Shown here piece by piece: positions 8,168 through 16,635 of a DNA stretch of 31,286 nt (positions within the stretch are counted from its first letter, which is position 1; each line of letters starts with the position of its first letter). Source of the stretch: CAXXOK01 sp964640955 (lineage in GTDB: Bacteria > Bacillota > Clostridia > Christensenellales > Aristaeellaceae); contig CAZXJI010000030.1 in assembly GCA_964640955.1 (NCBI GenBank), positions 1 to 31,286 on the forward strand, written 5' to 3'. The notes beneath the pieces were generated by a model. The model saw nothing but the letters and a program-made list of their open reading frames with translations. It made no database searches and had not been told where the DNA came from. The translations under genes and the position numbers were made by a program.

Positions 8168-10558
8168 TTATGCTTCCGGAATCAGGAACAGCTCGTGGAC
8201 GGATACGCCCTGCACGCGTCCCCAAGGCTGCCAGGTCAGGGTCAGGTTGCCTTCGCCGTCGCAGCAGCCGGCCGGGAGGGTGTACTCCTGCCAGAAGTCG
8301 TCCTCTCCGGGGACGACCACCCTGTCGTGGATCACGATTCTGCCGCCGGCCGTCAGGCGCACGGGCGTCGCGCCCACGCGGGCGCAGTAGGCGATGCGAA
8401 GCCGGTATCGGACCGCGGGGTCCACTCCGGGGATCGTCAGCGTCACGGGCGTGTCGTAATACGATTGGACGCCGGTCAGCAGTTCCTTGGGTACGGCCGC
8501 CTCCCGCCACGTGTCCCGCCAGGTCTGTATCCGATCCTCCATGCGGGTGTCCGCCGTGAGGTAAGCCGTCTCGAGCATTCCGGGGTCTTCCGCCCAGGTG
8601 TGCGCCCTAAACAGCATGCCGCTGCTTTCGGGCGACCCGACATCCACGTAGATGCCGCCGGGCCCCGGGTCCGTCCGGTGCAGCAGACGCACGATCGCGG
8701 CGAGCCGCTCCTCCTCGCCGGTAAGGCGGAGAATGCGCTTCATGGTCAGCCGCAGGTAAACGCAGTCGTTCAGGGGCAGGTCGAGCATATCCAGCCACGC
8801 GCCGCGCCGCCAGCCCTGCCCGCCGTGGTGATGCGTCGTCAGCTTGATACCGCAGCTAACACGCATGTCGTCCGCAAGGCACTGCAGTCGGCTGCGCAGT
8901 TCCGGATCGCAGGGCTCGAAAAGGCCGCGGTCCAGCCAGCCGAACGCCTCCCGCAGGGCGGCCTCCGCGCCGGTAACGGGGGCCTTTTCAAGCGCCGCCC
9001 GCGCTTCGGCCTCCAGCCGGTCGTCGTAAAGCTGTTTGCGCTTCACGTAGCAGTCGCCCAGCGCGCGCAGCTTGATCATCTGGTAGCGCCAGTTGCCGCG
9101 CGTCGCGGGCGAAGCCTTCGCGTCGACGTCGTTCATCAACAGCCAGGCGTGGTCCACGCACTCGTTTTGCGCGATGGGAACGGAGGCGTCCCAGCTTTCT
9201 TCCAACAGGAAGACGAGCCGGGTCAGCTCCTCTTCCAGATCGGCGTCGATCAGCAGGCGGACATATTCCCGCACCGTTGTCTCGGCGGTCTGGTCGCTGT
9301 CCCAGTCCTGCTGGCCCCAGACGAACTTGTTGACGTCGTCGTGAATGCCCTCGGAATAGGTGATGGACCCCATGCAAAAGGGTGCGTGGTCATTGTGAAT
9401 CACTTTCATGGCGCGGGGCCGCGGGTTGCTGCATTCGCGCCCTTCGATCAGCGCGAATGCGCGGTTCCAGTCCCGCATGGCGAACTGGCAGCCCAGGTTG
9501 TGCGTGATGTCCGGATAATGGCGGATGCGCCCGCGATATTTCCGCGGAAGCCTGCGCACCATTTCGCCGATCGTGTCCTGCTCCCAGGGAGCGAAGCTTA
9601 CGCCGTACAGCCAGGACGGTTCGCGGGCGACTTCTTCGTAAAACGCGCGATACCATCCTTCCTGCGGTGAAAAGCTTTGCGGCGCAAGCATGACTTTTGC
9701 TTGAGGATGATACTTAAACAGTATTGTAGCACATTTTTCCGTGAAAGCAAAGAGGGCCGCCGGCTCCAGCTCGCCCGGATCGCCGGCCGGCACCAACACG
9801 CCTTTCACGTCCTTAAGCGCGGAAAACACCTGCTCGCGCTCCCGAAGCTCCGCCTCCACGCAGGCCGGATCGTCGAGGCTTTTGATCATGTTAGGGTACC
9901 ACAGCCACAGGTCCAGGCCGTAGGAGGCCACGACGTCCGCGATTTGCACCATCATGTCGAACGGGTCGACCTGCATCTCCCGGGAAAACAGGTTGTCGTC
10001 CGTGCGGGGCGGAAGCAGTTCGATGCAGTTGCTGCCGAACAGCATCAGTTCGCGAATGTAGCGGTCGAATTGGGCCAGATTCCAGCAGGGGAGGGAGTTC
10101 TGCTTGTCCCGGTAGCCCAGCTGATGCCCGCGCATGCCGTAGCGGGGCGTGGACGAAAGCCCGGCGAAGTCCATATCGGCGGCGATGGCGCCTTTGCTCA
10201 GCCTGAGGAGGCGCAGCAGTTTGCCCATGCCGTAGAGGGCGCCCCTTTCGTCGGCGCCGACGGCGAACAGGGAAAGCTGTTTGCCGTTGACCAGCTCGAA
10301 GAACAGCCGGAATCCTTCCGGACCCGGCGCTTCCAGCCTTGAGAGCGTTTCCGCGCGCTCCGGGCAGAGCCTGCGAAAGCGCTCCTCCGTCAGGATCACC
10401 ACGTTTTCGACGCCCGGCATCAGGGTCGGCGCCGTACGCAGGGCGATGCCCGTACGGAGGGCAATTTCCTGCATGAACACCTCGGCCGCGCGCGCTTCCA
10501 GCCCGGAAAGGCCGGCGGGTACGACGACGTTGGGCAGGATCGAAATCATCTTTTTCAC
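8168..10558 (-). CDS. Large cytoplasmic glycoside-hydrolase-like protein, paralog 2
   Basis: The 796-residue protein is collinear with the other two: GADERG (101-106) in the N-terminal alpha/beta domain, TPRYGMRGHQLGYR (137-150), LPPRTDD (182-188), PAGDPGEL (257-264), HYPDITHN (347-354), GRECSNPRPRA (373-383) and YSEGIHDDVNKFVW (401-414), then a helical region, LHRTDPGPGG, and a C-terminal beta-rich domain. No signal peptide is present. The GTG at 10558 is used because GGAGG lies six bases before it. It starts 13 bases after paralog 3, so the two form a tandem pair, and it is closer to paralog 3 than to paralog 1 in the RGHQL...YRDKQN and KYRGRIRHYPDITH segments. Enzyme activity is inferred from architecture only. 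Confidence 0.7.
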   Translation of the reverse strand: MKKMISILPNVVVPAGLSGLEARAAEVFMQEIALRTGIALRTAPTLMPGVENVVILTEERFRRLCPERAETLSRLEAPGPEGFRLFFELVNGKQLSLFAVGADERGALYGMGKLLRLLRLSKGAIAADMDFAGLSSTPRYGMRGHQLGYRDKQNSLPCWNLAQFDRYIRELMLFGSNCIELLPPRTDDNLFSREMQVDPFDMMVQIADVVASYGLDLWLWYPNMIKSLDDPACVEAELREREQVFSALKDVKGVLVPAGDPGELEPAALFAFTEKCATILFKYHPQAKVMLAPQSFSPQEGWYRAFYEEVAREPSWLYGVSFAPWEQDTIGEMVRRLPRKYRGRIRHYPDITHNLGCQFAMRDWNRAFALIEGRECSNPRPRAMKVIHNDHAPFCMGSITYSEGIHDDVNKFVWGQQDWDSDQTAETTVREYVRLLIDADLEEELTRLVFLLEESWDASVPIAQNECVDHAWLLMNDVDAKASPATRGNWRYQMIKLRALGDCYVKRKQLYDDRLEAEARAALEKAPVTGAEAALREAFGWLDRGLFEPCDPELRSRLQCLADDMRVSCGIKLTTHHHGGQGWRRGAWLDMLDLPLNDCVYLRLTMKRILRLTGEEERLAAIVRLLHRTDPGPGGIYVDVGSPESSGMLFRAHTWAEDPGMLETAYLTADTRMEDRIQTWRDTWREAAVPKELLTGVQSYYDTPVTLTIPGVDPAVRYRLRIAYCARVGATPVRLTAGGRIVIHDRVVVPGEDDFWQEYTLPAGCCDGEGNLTLTWQPWGRVQGVSVHELFLIPEA

Positions 10559-10571
10559 GGGGCTCCTCCTT

Positions 10572-12953
10572 TCAGGCGCGCATCAGCCAAATTTCGGATA
10601 CGGCGACGGGGAAAAGCGTATCGTACGCCTGCCAGCGCAGGTCCAGCGCGCCATCGGCCACGGCGCCCGCGGGCAGGGTGTAGCGGTAAACCGGCTCGTG
10701 CGCCGTCGCCGCGTCCCGCCGGATTACGTCGTGGACGAGCCTGTTTCCGGCGTACAGCGCCACGCGCAGCTCATCCGCCGGGGCCTCGATCATATCGGGG
10801 TAGGTAACCTGCAGGGTGTAGGCCGCGCCGTCCTCAAGGCCCTCCAGATGCACGCGCAGCGGCGTGCCGTAGAGGGTGCGCGCCCGGTGCACCCACCGCG
10901 TGGTGATGGGGTACTCGTTGTGCCACCCGGCGTTGCCGTGAAAGCGGATCATCAGCCCGTACATGTCGTGGAACAGATGCGCGGAGCGCAGGCGGCCGGG
11001 GTCCTGCTCCCAGGAGAGGTCCTCCGCCACGCAGCGGAAGCCGTCCAGGCTGCCCAGATCGACGTACAGGCCCCCTTCGCCGGGGTCGGTCCGGTGCAGC
11101 AGGGCGTCGATCGCCGAAAGCCGCTCGCCCTCGTCGGTCATCCTCAATATGCGCAGGCAGTGCCCGGTATACCACTGCATATCGTTGAGCGGCATGTTGA
11201 TCGTGTCCAGCCACGCGCCGCGTATCCACTTCTGGGCATTGTTGAGCACCGTGCTCTGCTGCATGCGGCAGCCGGGGGTGTGGTTCAGCTCCTGTCCCAG
11301 CCGCCAGAGGGTGAAGCGCAGGTCTTCGGCGACGGGTTCGTCGTACGTGCGCCGGAACATGGCCAGCGCGTCACGTACGGCCGTTTCCGAGCCGACCTGC
11401 GGGGCGCGCCCGAGCAGGGCGAGCGCCTCGGTTTCCAGCTTCTGGTCCGCCAGATAGCGCTGCTTTACGTAGGCGTCCAGCAGCGCGCGCTGATAAAGCA
11501 TTTTATAGCGGTAATTGTCCCCAACCGACTGGGGCAGCCGTCCGTCGAGCGCCTCAAAACGCCTGTAGACGTCGTCGATGGCGGTGTTTTCGCTAAGCTT
11601 GCCCACCCAGTTCTGTTCCAGCGCGAAAATCAGCTCCGTCAATTCCTCCGCGTGTAGCGGGTCGATCAGCAGACGCGCGTAGTCCCGTACGGTTTCGTGC
11701 GGGTCGCGGTCGGGGTCCACGTCCTGATCCGTCCAGACGAATTTGTTCACGTCGTCGTGAATGCCCTCGGAGTAGGTCAGCGAGCCGATGCACAGGGGCG
11801 CGTGGAAATTGTGGCACGTTTTCATGGCCAGCGGCCGGGGGCAGCAGCTTTCGCGTCCGTGCGCCAGCGCCAGGGGGCCGTCCCATTGCTGCACTTCAAA
11901 CTGGCTGGAAGCCGTGTGCGTGATGTCCGGATAATGGCGGATGCGCCCGCGGTACTTCTCCGGCACGCGCTCAGCCATTTCGGCCAGCGTATCGGCGATC
12001 CAGGGCGCGTAGCAGACGCCGTACAGCCATTCCGGCTCGCGGGACAGCTCGCTGTAGAAGGCGTCGTACCAGTCCCTTTCCGGGGCGAAGGCCTGCGGCG
12101 CCACGTAGACTTTCGCGTCGGGGTGGTACCGGTGCGCGACCCGCATCATCGCCCCCGCGACCTCGAAGAACTTGCGGGGCGCCAGCTCGCCCGGGTCGCC
12201 CGCGGGGATGAGGATCGCGTCCAGCCAGGGAAGCGCGGAAAACACGCGCTCCCGCTCCTCGATCTCCCTGGCGAAGGTGGCGGGATCGGCGTAATCCTCG
12301 CCCATGCAGGGGTACCACAGCCACACGTCCAGTCCGTAGCCATGGATGATTCGGGACAGGCGCGTCATCATTTCCATGGGATGCAGGCGGAACAGCGGCG
12401 AAAACAGCCGGTCGTCCGTGCGGGGCGGAAGAATTTCGATCGCGTTGCTGCCGAACAGGGCCAGCGTGCGGATGTACGCGTCGAAATCCTCCGCCGTCCA
12501 GTTGGGGCAGGTGTTCTGCTTATCCCGGTAGGCCAGCTGATGCCCGCGCAGGCTGTAGCGCGGCGTGACGGAGCGATTCACAAGGTCGTCCGACGCTTCC
12601 AGCTTTCCCGGCGTCAGGCACAGCTTGCGCAAAAGCCAGCCGGCGCCGAACAGGCAGCCGCGGTCGTCCGCGCCGCACACCGTAACGCGCAGGGGCGCCG
12701 TGCTCTCCACGCGGATGCGCCAGCCCTCGGCGCCCGGTTCGGCCAGGCCGGCGAGCGTTTCGGCCACGCCGGGCATATCGAGCCGGAGCGTGGCTTCCTT
12801 CCCAAGGACGATCGCCCCGCCGTGTTCGGGCGGCTCGTCGCATACCGGCAGCGCAAGCCCGGTGCGCTTTTCAAGCTCTTCCTTCAGGATGTCGAAGGCA
12901 CGCGCCTCCGGACCCAGACTGTGCCTGGGTTTTACCAGCACTATTTCGCTCAT
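10572..12953 (-). CDS. Large cytoplasmic glycoside-hydrolase-like protein, paralog 3
   Basis: The 793-residue protein carries the same domain order and motifs: GADDRG near residue 95, TPRYSLRGHQLAYR near 130, LPPRTDD near 175, PAGDPGEL (about 250-257), HYPDITH (about 340-346), GRESCCPRPLA and TYSEGIHDDVNKFVW (ending near 407), then LHRTDPGEGG and a terminal beta-rich domain. In the GREC.NPRP motif the asparagine is replaced by cysteine (CCPRP), a difference from paralogs 1 and 2. ATG 12953 has GGAGG five bases upstream. It is the first enzyme gene after the binding protein, behind an intercistronic terminator-like hairpin, and lacks a signal peptide. Confidence 0.7.
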   Translation of the reverse strand: MSEIVLVKPRHSLGPEARAFDILKEELEKRTGLALPVCDEPPEHGGAIVLGKEATLRLDMPGVAETLAGLAEPGAEGWRIRVESTAPLRVTVCGADDRGCLFGAGWLLRKLCLTPGKLEASDDLVNRSVTPRYSLRGHQLAYRDKQNTCPNWTAEDFDAYIRTLALFGSNAIEILPPRTDDRLFSPLFRLHPMEMMTRLSRIIHGYGLDVWLWYPCMGEDYADPATFAREIEERERVFSALPWLDAILIPAGDPGELAPRKFFEVAGAMMRVAHRYHPDAKVYVAPQAFAPERDWYDAFYSELSREPEWLYGVCYAPWIADTLAEMAERVPEKYRGRIRHYPDITHTASSQFEVQQWDGPLALAHGRESCCPRPLAMKTCHNFHAPLCIGSLTYSEGIHDDVNKFVWTDQDVDPDRDPHETVRDYARLLIDPLHAEELTELIFALEQNWVGKLSENTAIDDVYRRFEALDGRLPQSVGDNYRYKMLYQRALLDAYVKQRYLADQKLETEALALLGRAPQVGSETAVRDALAMFRRTYDEPVAEDLRFTLWRLGQELNHTPGCRMQQSTVLNNAQKWIRGAWLDTINMPLNDMQWYTGHCLRILRMTDEGERLSAIDALLHRTDPGEGGLYVDLGSLDGFRCVAEDLSWEQDPGRLRSAHLFHDMYGLMIRFHGNAGWHNEYPITTRWVHRARTLYGTPLRVHLEGLEDGAAYTLQVTYPDMIEAPADELRVALYAGNRLVHDVIRRDAATAHEPVYRYTLPAGAVADGALDLRWQAYDTLFPVAVSEIWLMRA

Positions 12954-12987
12954 GCTGTCCTCCAAACGTACGGCCCGCGGCTGTCGT

Positions 12988-13033
12988 TGAAAATGGGACC
13001 ATGCCCGGAGCGTAAAGCTTTGGACATGGTCCC
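12988..13033 (-). terminator. Intercistronic terminator/attenuator after the binding-protein gene
   Basis: On the minus strand a 12-bp stem (13022-13033 with 12995-13006, one G-T pair) with a 15-base loop is followed by ATTTTC. It lies between the solute-binding protein and the first hydrolase. Such partial terminators commonly keep binding-protein mRNA in excess of downstream enzyme mRNA. Confidence 0.65.
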
Positions 13034-13055
13034 TCCGCAGGCCTGTTTTCTACTG

Positions 13056-14639
13056 TTAGCGGATACGGTCGTACGCCTGGTTGAAGATCTCCTCAAGGCG
13101 CTCGGAACCCTGCGCCTTCAGCGCGTCAACCAGCTCGCTCCACTGATCCATGGACTTCTTGCCGGTGATGTATGCGTCGATCTCCTGGTTGAACACGTTG
13201 CCGATGCGCAGTTCCAGATCGGTGATCTCTTCGGTCTCGTCGGAGGTGAAAGCCGGCCAGTTGGGCAGGTAAACGGTCGTGCCCGCCTCGGTCCACTCCT
13301 GGATGCGGTTGCCCATGTCGACGAAGAGAGGATCGGAAACCTGCTTGTAGGTGCTCTCGTCGATGTACTGGCCCATGCCGTGCAGGCCGACGCCGATTTC
13401 GCCCTGGATGGCCATGAACACGTCGGAAGCATTGATGTTGCGATCCACGATCTCCTGCTTGATGGTCGGGAAGCCGTCGATCATGTCGTAGTCGACGCCT
13501 TCCACGCCGAAGTTGGTGATCATCATGCCTTCTTCGGAGTACATCCAGTCGACGAGGCGGATGATATCCTCAAAGTGCTCGGACTGGGAGTTGATAACCA
13601 CCTGGTCGGCCCAGTCGCGCTCGTAACGGTAGGAGCGGGTCTGGCCGTCTTCGTTGGACATGGGGGCAAGCAGGTCGAACTTGGCGTTCTCGTCGATCTG
13701 CGCCAGGCCGGGGTTGTAAACGCGGGCGGTGAAGGAGTTGTTGTCGAACACGCAGAACAGCTTGCCGCTGGACAGACGCTCGAACATCAGGTCCTTATCC
13801 ATGGTCGCGTAGTCGGGGTCGAGCAGGCCGTCCTTATAGGCGTTGGCCAGGAAGGTAACCACGCGGGTGAACTTCTCGTCCGTCGGCCCGTAAATGTAGG
13901 AATCGGTGTTGGGTTCATAGTACATGCCGCGGTTGACGTAGAAGGCCGGGAATCCGCCGGTGCCCAGCGAGTACGCCAGCGCGCCGATGAGGTAGTTGGT
14001 GCCCTTGCGGCTGCCGAAGCCGTACATGTCGGGATGCGCGGCCTTGATCTTGAGCATCGCGTCGTAGAGCTCGTCCCAGGTCGTGGGGGTGGCGATGCCC
14101 TGTTCTTCCAGCAGGTCCGTGCGGATCTGGGGCATGGGCGCCACGGCCAGACGGTCGTACTCCAAGGTGCGGAAGCCGTACAAATTGCCTTCCACACGGA
14201 ACTTGTTCGTCTCGGTGATGCGGTCGTCGGCGTCTACCAGCGCGAAGTAGTTGGGCGCCAGGTCCTTATAATCGTCGAGGTTGACGAACATGCCCATACC
14301 GCCGTACATCGCGACTTCGGACTGGCTGGCGTGGGCCACCACGTCCGGCATGGTGTTGGAAGCGAAAACGGTTGCCCGTTTGGTATCGTAGTCCGCTTCC
14401 GGGATCGGCTGCAGCACGATGGTCGCGTTCGTCGCGTCTTTGATGGCCTGAATAACGGGAGCGTCGGTCGCCATCGTCTGCTGGCTGGTTTCCCGCGTCA
14501 TCCAGGTGACGGTCAGGCCGTCTTCGAACCACAGGGTGTGTTCGGAACTGTCGGTGCTTTCGGCCATCGAGGCTGCCGGTACTGCTGTCAGGATCATTAA
14601 CAGCACGAGAAGGGCGGATACGATTTTTCGCGTGTTCAT
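13056..14639 (-). CDS. Extracellular solute-binding protein of a CUT1 sugar ABC importer (LplA-like)
   Basis: The 527-residue protein has a signal peptide (MNTRK, a hydrophobic run, then AASMA before ES at about residue 26) and the body of a family-1 solute-binding protein: PDVVAH, LDDYKDLAPNY, YGFRTLEYDRLAVAPM, PTTWDELYDAM, GYNP-type and WMYSEEGMMITNFGVEG segments as in LplA-type proteins. It captures the oligosaccharide outside the membrane and hands it to the two permeases upstream in the transcript. There is no lipobox cysteine, so it is not an obvious lipoprotein, which is unusual for a Gram-positive importer. ATG 14639 is chosen because AGGAGA lies nine bases upstream. No ATPase gene is present; a shared MsmX-type ATPase elsewhere is likely. 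Confidence 0.88.
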   Translation of the reverse strand: MNTRKIVSALLVLLMILTAVPAASMAESTDSSEHTLWFEDGLTVTWMTRETSQQTMATDAPVIQAIKDATNATIVLQPIPEADYDTKRATVFASNTMPDVVAHASQSEVAMYGGMGMFVNLDDYKDLAPNYFALVDADDRITETNKFRVEGNLYGFRTLEYDRLAVAPMPQIRTDLLEEQGIATPTTWDELYDAMLKIKAAHPDMYGFGSRKGTNYLIGALAYSLGTGGFPAFYVNRGMYYEPNTDSYIYGPTDEKFTRVVTFLANAYKDGLLDPDYATMDKDLMFERLSSGKLFCVFDNNSFTARVYNPGLAQIDENAKFDLLAPMSNEDGQTRSYRYERDWADQVVINSQSEHFEDIIRLVDWMYSEEGMMITNFGVEGVDYDMIDGFPTIKQEIVDRNINASDVFMAIQGEIGVGLHGMGQYIDESTYKQVSDPLFVDMGNRIQEWTEAGTTVYLPNWPAFTSDETEEITDLELRIGNVFNQEIDAYITGKKSMDQWSELVDALKAQGSERLEEIFNQAYDRIR

Positions 14640-14703
14640 GGTTTCAAGTCTCCTTTTCATAATTATCATCTCAGGGGATGTCGCCCCATTCGATTCACGC
14701 TCA

Positions 14704-15576
14704 TTATCCCTTGACGGACCCGACCATGACGCCCTTGACGAAGTATTTCTGGCAGAAGGGATACACCACCAGAATGGGCAGCACGGTGATGAACACGACC
14801 GCGTACTTGATGTTCAGGCTCATCAGCGAACTGTCGGAGGAGACGGTCGCGGCGCTCGCGTCCGACCCCAGGACGATGTTGCGCAGAATCAGCTGCATGG
14901 GGTACTTGCTGCGGTCGTCCAGGTAGATCAGCGGCTGGAAGAAGCTGTTCCAGTGCCATACCGCGTAAAACAGGAACATCGTGGCGAAAACGGCCTTGGA
15001 CAGCGGCAGGATGATCTGGAAGAAGATGCGCAGGTCGTTGGCGCCGTCGATATAGGCGGATTCGTGCATCTCCTCCGGGATATCGGCGAAGAATGTTCGC
15101 ATGATGATCAGGTACCATACGTTGATCGCGGGGGGAAGCACGATGGCCCACATCGTGTTTTTGATGCCCAGGGACAGCACCACCATGAAGTTGGATACGA
15201 TGCCGGCGTCGAAGAACATCGTAAAGACGATCATCAGCGTGAAAAAGCGGCGGCCGGGCAGCTTTTTGCGGGAAAGCGGGTAAGCGCACAGCGCCGTCAT
15301 TCCTACGTTGATCAGGGTGCCGACGACGGTGTACTTGATGGTGTTCAGGTACGACTGGGGCACGTATTTATCGGTGACGATGTATTTGTACGCCTCCAGG
15401 TTGATGCCCTTGGGGAGAACGGATATTTCGCCGCGGATAACGGCCAGCCCGTCGCTGATGGAGACGATCAGCATGTAATAAAGCGGATAGATTACCAGCA
15501 GGCAGAAGAGGCACAGAAAGAAAATGTTGACGTAGGAGAAAGCGCGATCGCCGCTGGTTTCACGGTTTTTAACCAT
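14704..15576 (-). CDS. Sugar ABC transporter permease, LplC/YtcP-like (CUT1, MalG-type)
   Basis: The 290-residue integral membrane protein has about six hydrophobic segments and the cytoplasmic EAA loop (ESAYIDGANDLRIFFQIILP near residues 190-209) that docks on the ATPase. The N-terminus with IVYPLYYMLIVSISD and the tail ending KYFVKGVMVGSVKG are characteristic of LplC/YtcP permeases. GGGAG lies upstream of the ATG. It follows the first permease by 18 bases and precedes the binding-protein gene, the usual permease-permease-binding protein order of this subfamily. Confidence 0.92.
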   Translation of the reverse strand: MVKNRETSGDRAFSYVNIFFLCLFCLLVIYPLYYMLIVSISDGLAVIRGEISVLPKGINLEAYKYIVTDKYVPQSYLNTIKYTVVGTLINVGMTALCAYPLSRKKLPGRRFFTLMIVFTMFFDAGIVSNFMVVLSLGIKNTMWAIVLPPAINVWYLIIMRTFFADIPEEMHESAYIDGANDLRIFFQIILPLSKAVFATMFLFYAVWHWNSFFQPLIYLDDRSKYPMQLILRNIVLGSDASAATVSSDSSLMSLNIKYAVVFITVLPILVVYPFCQKYFVKGVMVGSVKG

Positions 15577-15594
15577 CTCAGCTACTCCCTTCTC

Positions 15595-16497
15595 TTACCA
15601 GAGGTTGGTCTGGCCGATTTTGTCCGCTGTCTTGTTGGCCATGACGACCAGCACCAGCGCGACCACCGATTGGAACAGGCTGACGGCCGCGCCGTAGCTG
15701 TAGTCGGCGTTGATCAGGCCGCGGCGATACACGTAGGTGGATATCACGTCCGCCGTGGAATAGGTGGAGCCGTTGTACAGCAGGATGATCTTCTCGTACC
15801 CGACGCTGAGCAGGCGACCCACGGTGAGCAGGAACTGAATGGAGATGACCGGAGCGATGCAGGGGATGCTAATGCTGATCAGCTGACGCCACTTGCTCGC
15901 GCCGTCGATGGAGGCCGCCTCGTACAATTGCGAGTCCACGCCGGTCAGCGCCGCCAGATAGACGATGGAGCCCCAGCCGGCATACTGCCAGATTTCGGAA
16001 ATGACGTAGATCGGGCGAAAGCAGCTCGGCTCGGACATGAAGGACAGCGTGGAAAGGCCGAAGAAGTGTCGAACCGTGTTGAACAGGCCGTCACTGGCCG
16101 TGACGTTGACGATGAAGCCGCACACGACGACCGTCGAGAGAAAGTAGGGGAGATAGGTCACCGATTGGGTGAAGCGCTGGAATCGCTTATTCTTAACATC
16201 GTTTATCATTAGCGCCAGCAGGATCGGAACCGGGAAAGAGAAAACCAGCATCAACAGGTTCAGGTAGATCGTGTTCCAGAGGATTTTCCAGAAGTACGGA
16301 TCGGACATGAACTTCTCGAAATTGCTGAAACCGACCCACTTACTGCCCGCAATGCCCTTGAACGCGTTGTACTTCTTAAACGCGATCACCAGCCAAGTGA
16401 TGGCCCCGTACTTGAAAATGACGAAATAGACCACCGGAAGCAGCAGCATCAGGTACAAAAAAACGTGCGTCCTTGACTCGTTTCCAGGTACGGGCAC
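15595..16497 (-). CDS. Sugar ABC transporter permease, LplB-like (CUT1, MalF-type); N-terminus probably frameshifted
   Basis: The open frame encodes 300 residues with six membrane segments and the EAA loop (YEAASIDGASKWRQLISISIP). It begins LYLMLLLPVVYFVIFKYG, typical of LplB permeases, but the only in-frame start (GTG 16497) has no ribosome-binding site and leaves an uncharged oddity before the first helix. An ATG at 16534, with GGAG nine bases upstream, opens another frame giving 24 residues rich in Lys/Arg (MSQASNAVKRAQ, then TWKRVKDAR), the usual basic N-terminus. That frame joins the permease exactly if the run of seven T (minus strand; 16457-16463) is shortened to six. First gene of the operon, 73 bases from the promoter. 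Confidence 0.88.
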   Translation of the reverse strand: MPVPGNESRTHVFLYLMLLLPVVYFVIFKYGAITWLVIAFKKYNAFKGIAGSKWVGFSNFEKFMSDPYFWKILWNTIYLNLLMLVFSFPVPILLALMINDVKNKRFQRFTQSVTYLPYFLSTVVVCGFIVNVTASDGLFNTVRHFFGLSTLSFMSEPSCFRPIYVISEIWQYAGWGSIVYLAALTGVDSQLYEAASIDGASKWRQLISISIPCIAPVISIQFLLTVGRLLSVGYEKIILLYNGSTYSTADVISTYVYRRGLINADYSYGAAVSLFQSVVALVLVVMANKTADKIGQTNLW

Positions 16498-16572
16498 GCT
16501 GCGCGCGCTTGACAGCGTTGGATGCTTGGCTCATTCACATCAACTCCATAAAGAAAAACTGTGGTTGACGGA

Positions 16573-16597
16573 TGTTCAATAATAATGCACGTCGTTT
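16573..16597 (+). promoter_or_regulatory. Candidate operator (copy B of the shared 25-nt motif)
   Basis: Matches 538-562 at 20 of 25 positions; four of the five differences are transitions. It lies about +4 to +28 of the predicted minus-strand operon transcript, in opposite orientation relative to transcription compared with copy A, which argues for a protein-binding site rather than an RNA element. It could also influence the divergent plus-strand gene. Confidence 0.4.
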
Positions 16598-16606
16598 CCA
16601 ATATCA

Positions 16607-16635
16607 AGTATAGCGCTTTTTATCTCTATTGTCAA
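16607..16635 (-). promoter_or_regulatory. Sigma-A promoter of the 11-gene glycan operon
   Basis: On the minus strand TTGACA (16635-16630) and TATACT (16612-16607) are separated by 17 bp. Transcription should start near 16600, 66 bases before the ATG at 16534. No other clear promoter was found between the genes of the operon. Confidence 0.85.

Noticed and set aside
16587..16604. Catabolite-response (cre)-like sequence TTGGAAACGACGTGCA on the minus strand near the operon start
   Set aside because: Only the left half matches the cre consensus; the right half fails at the conserved C and W positions.
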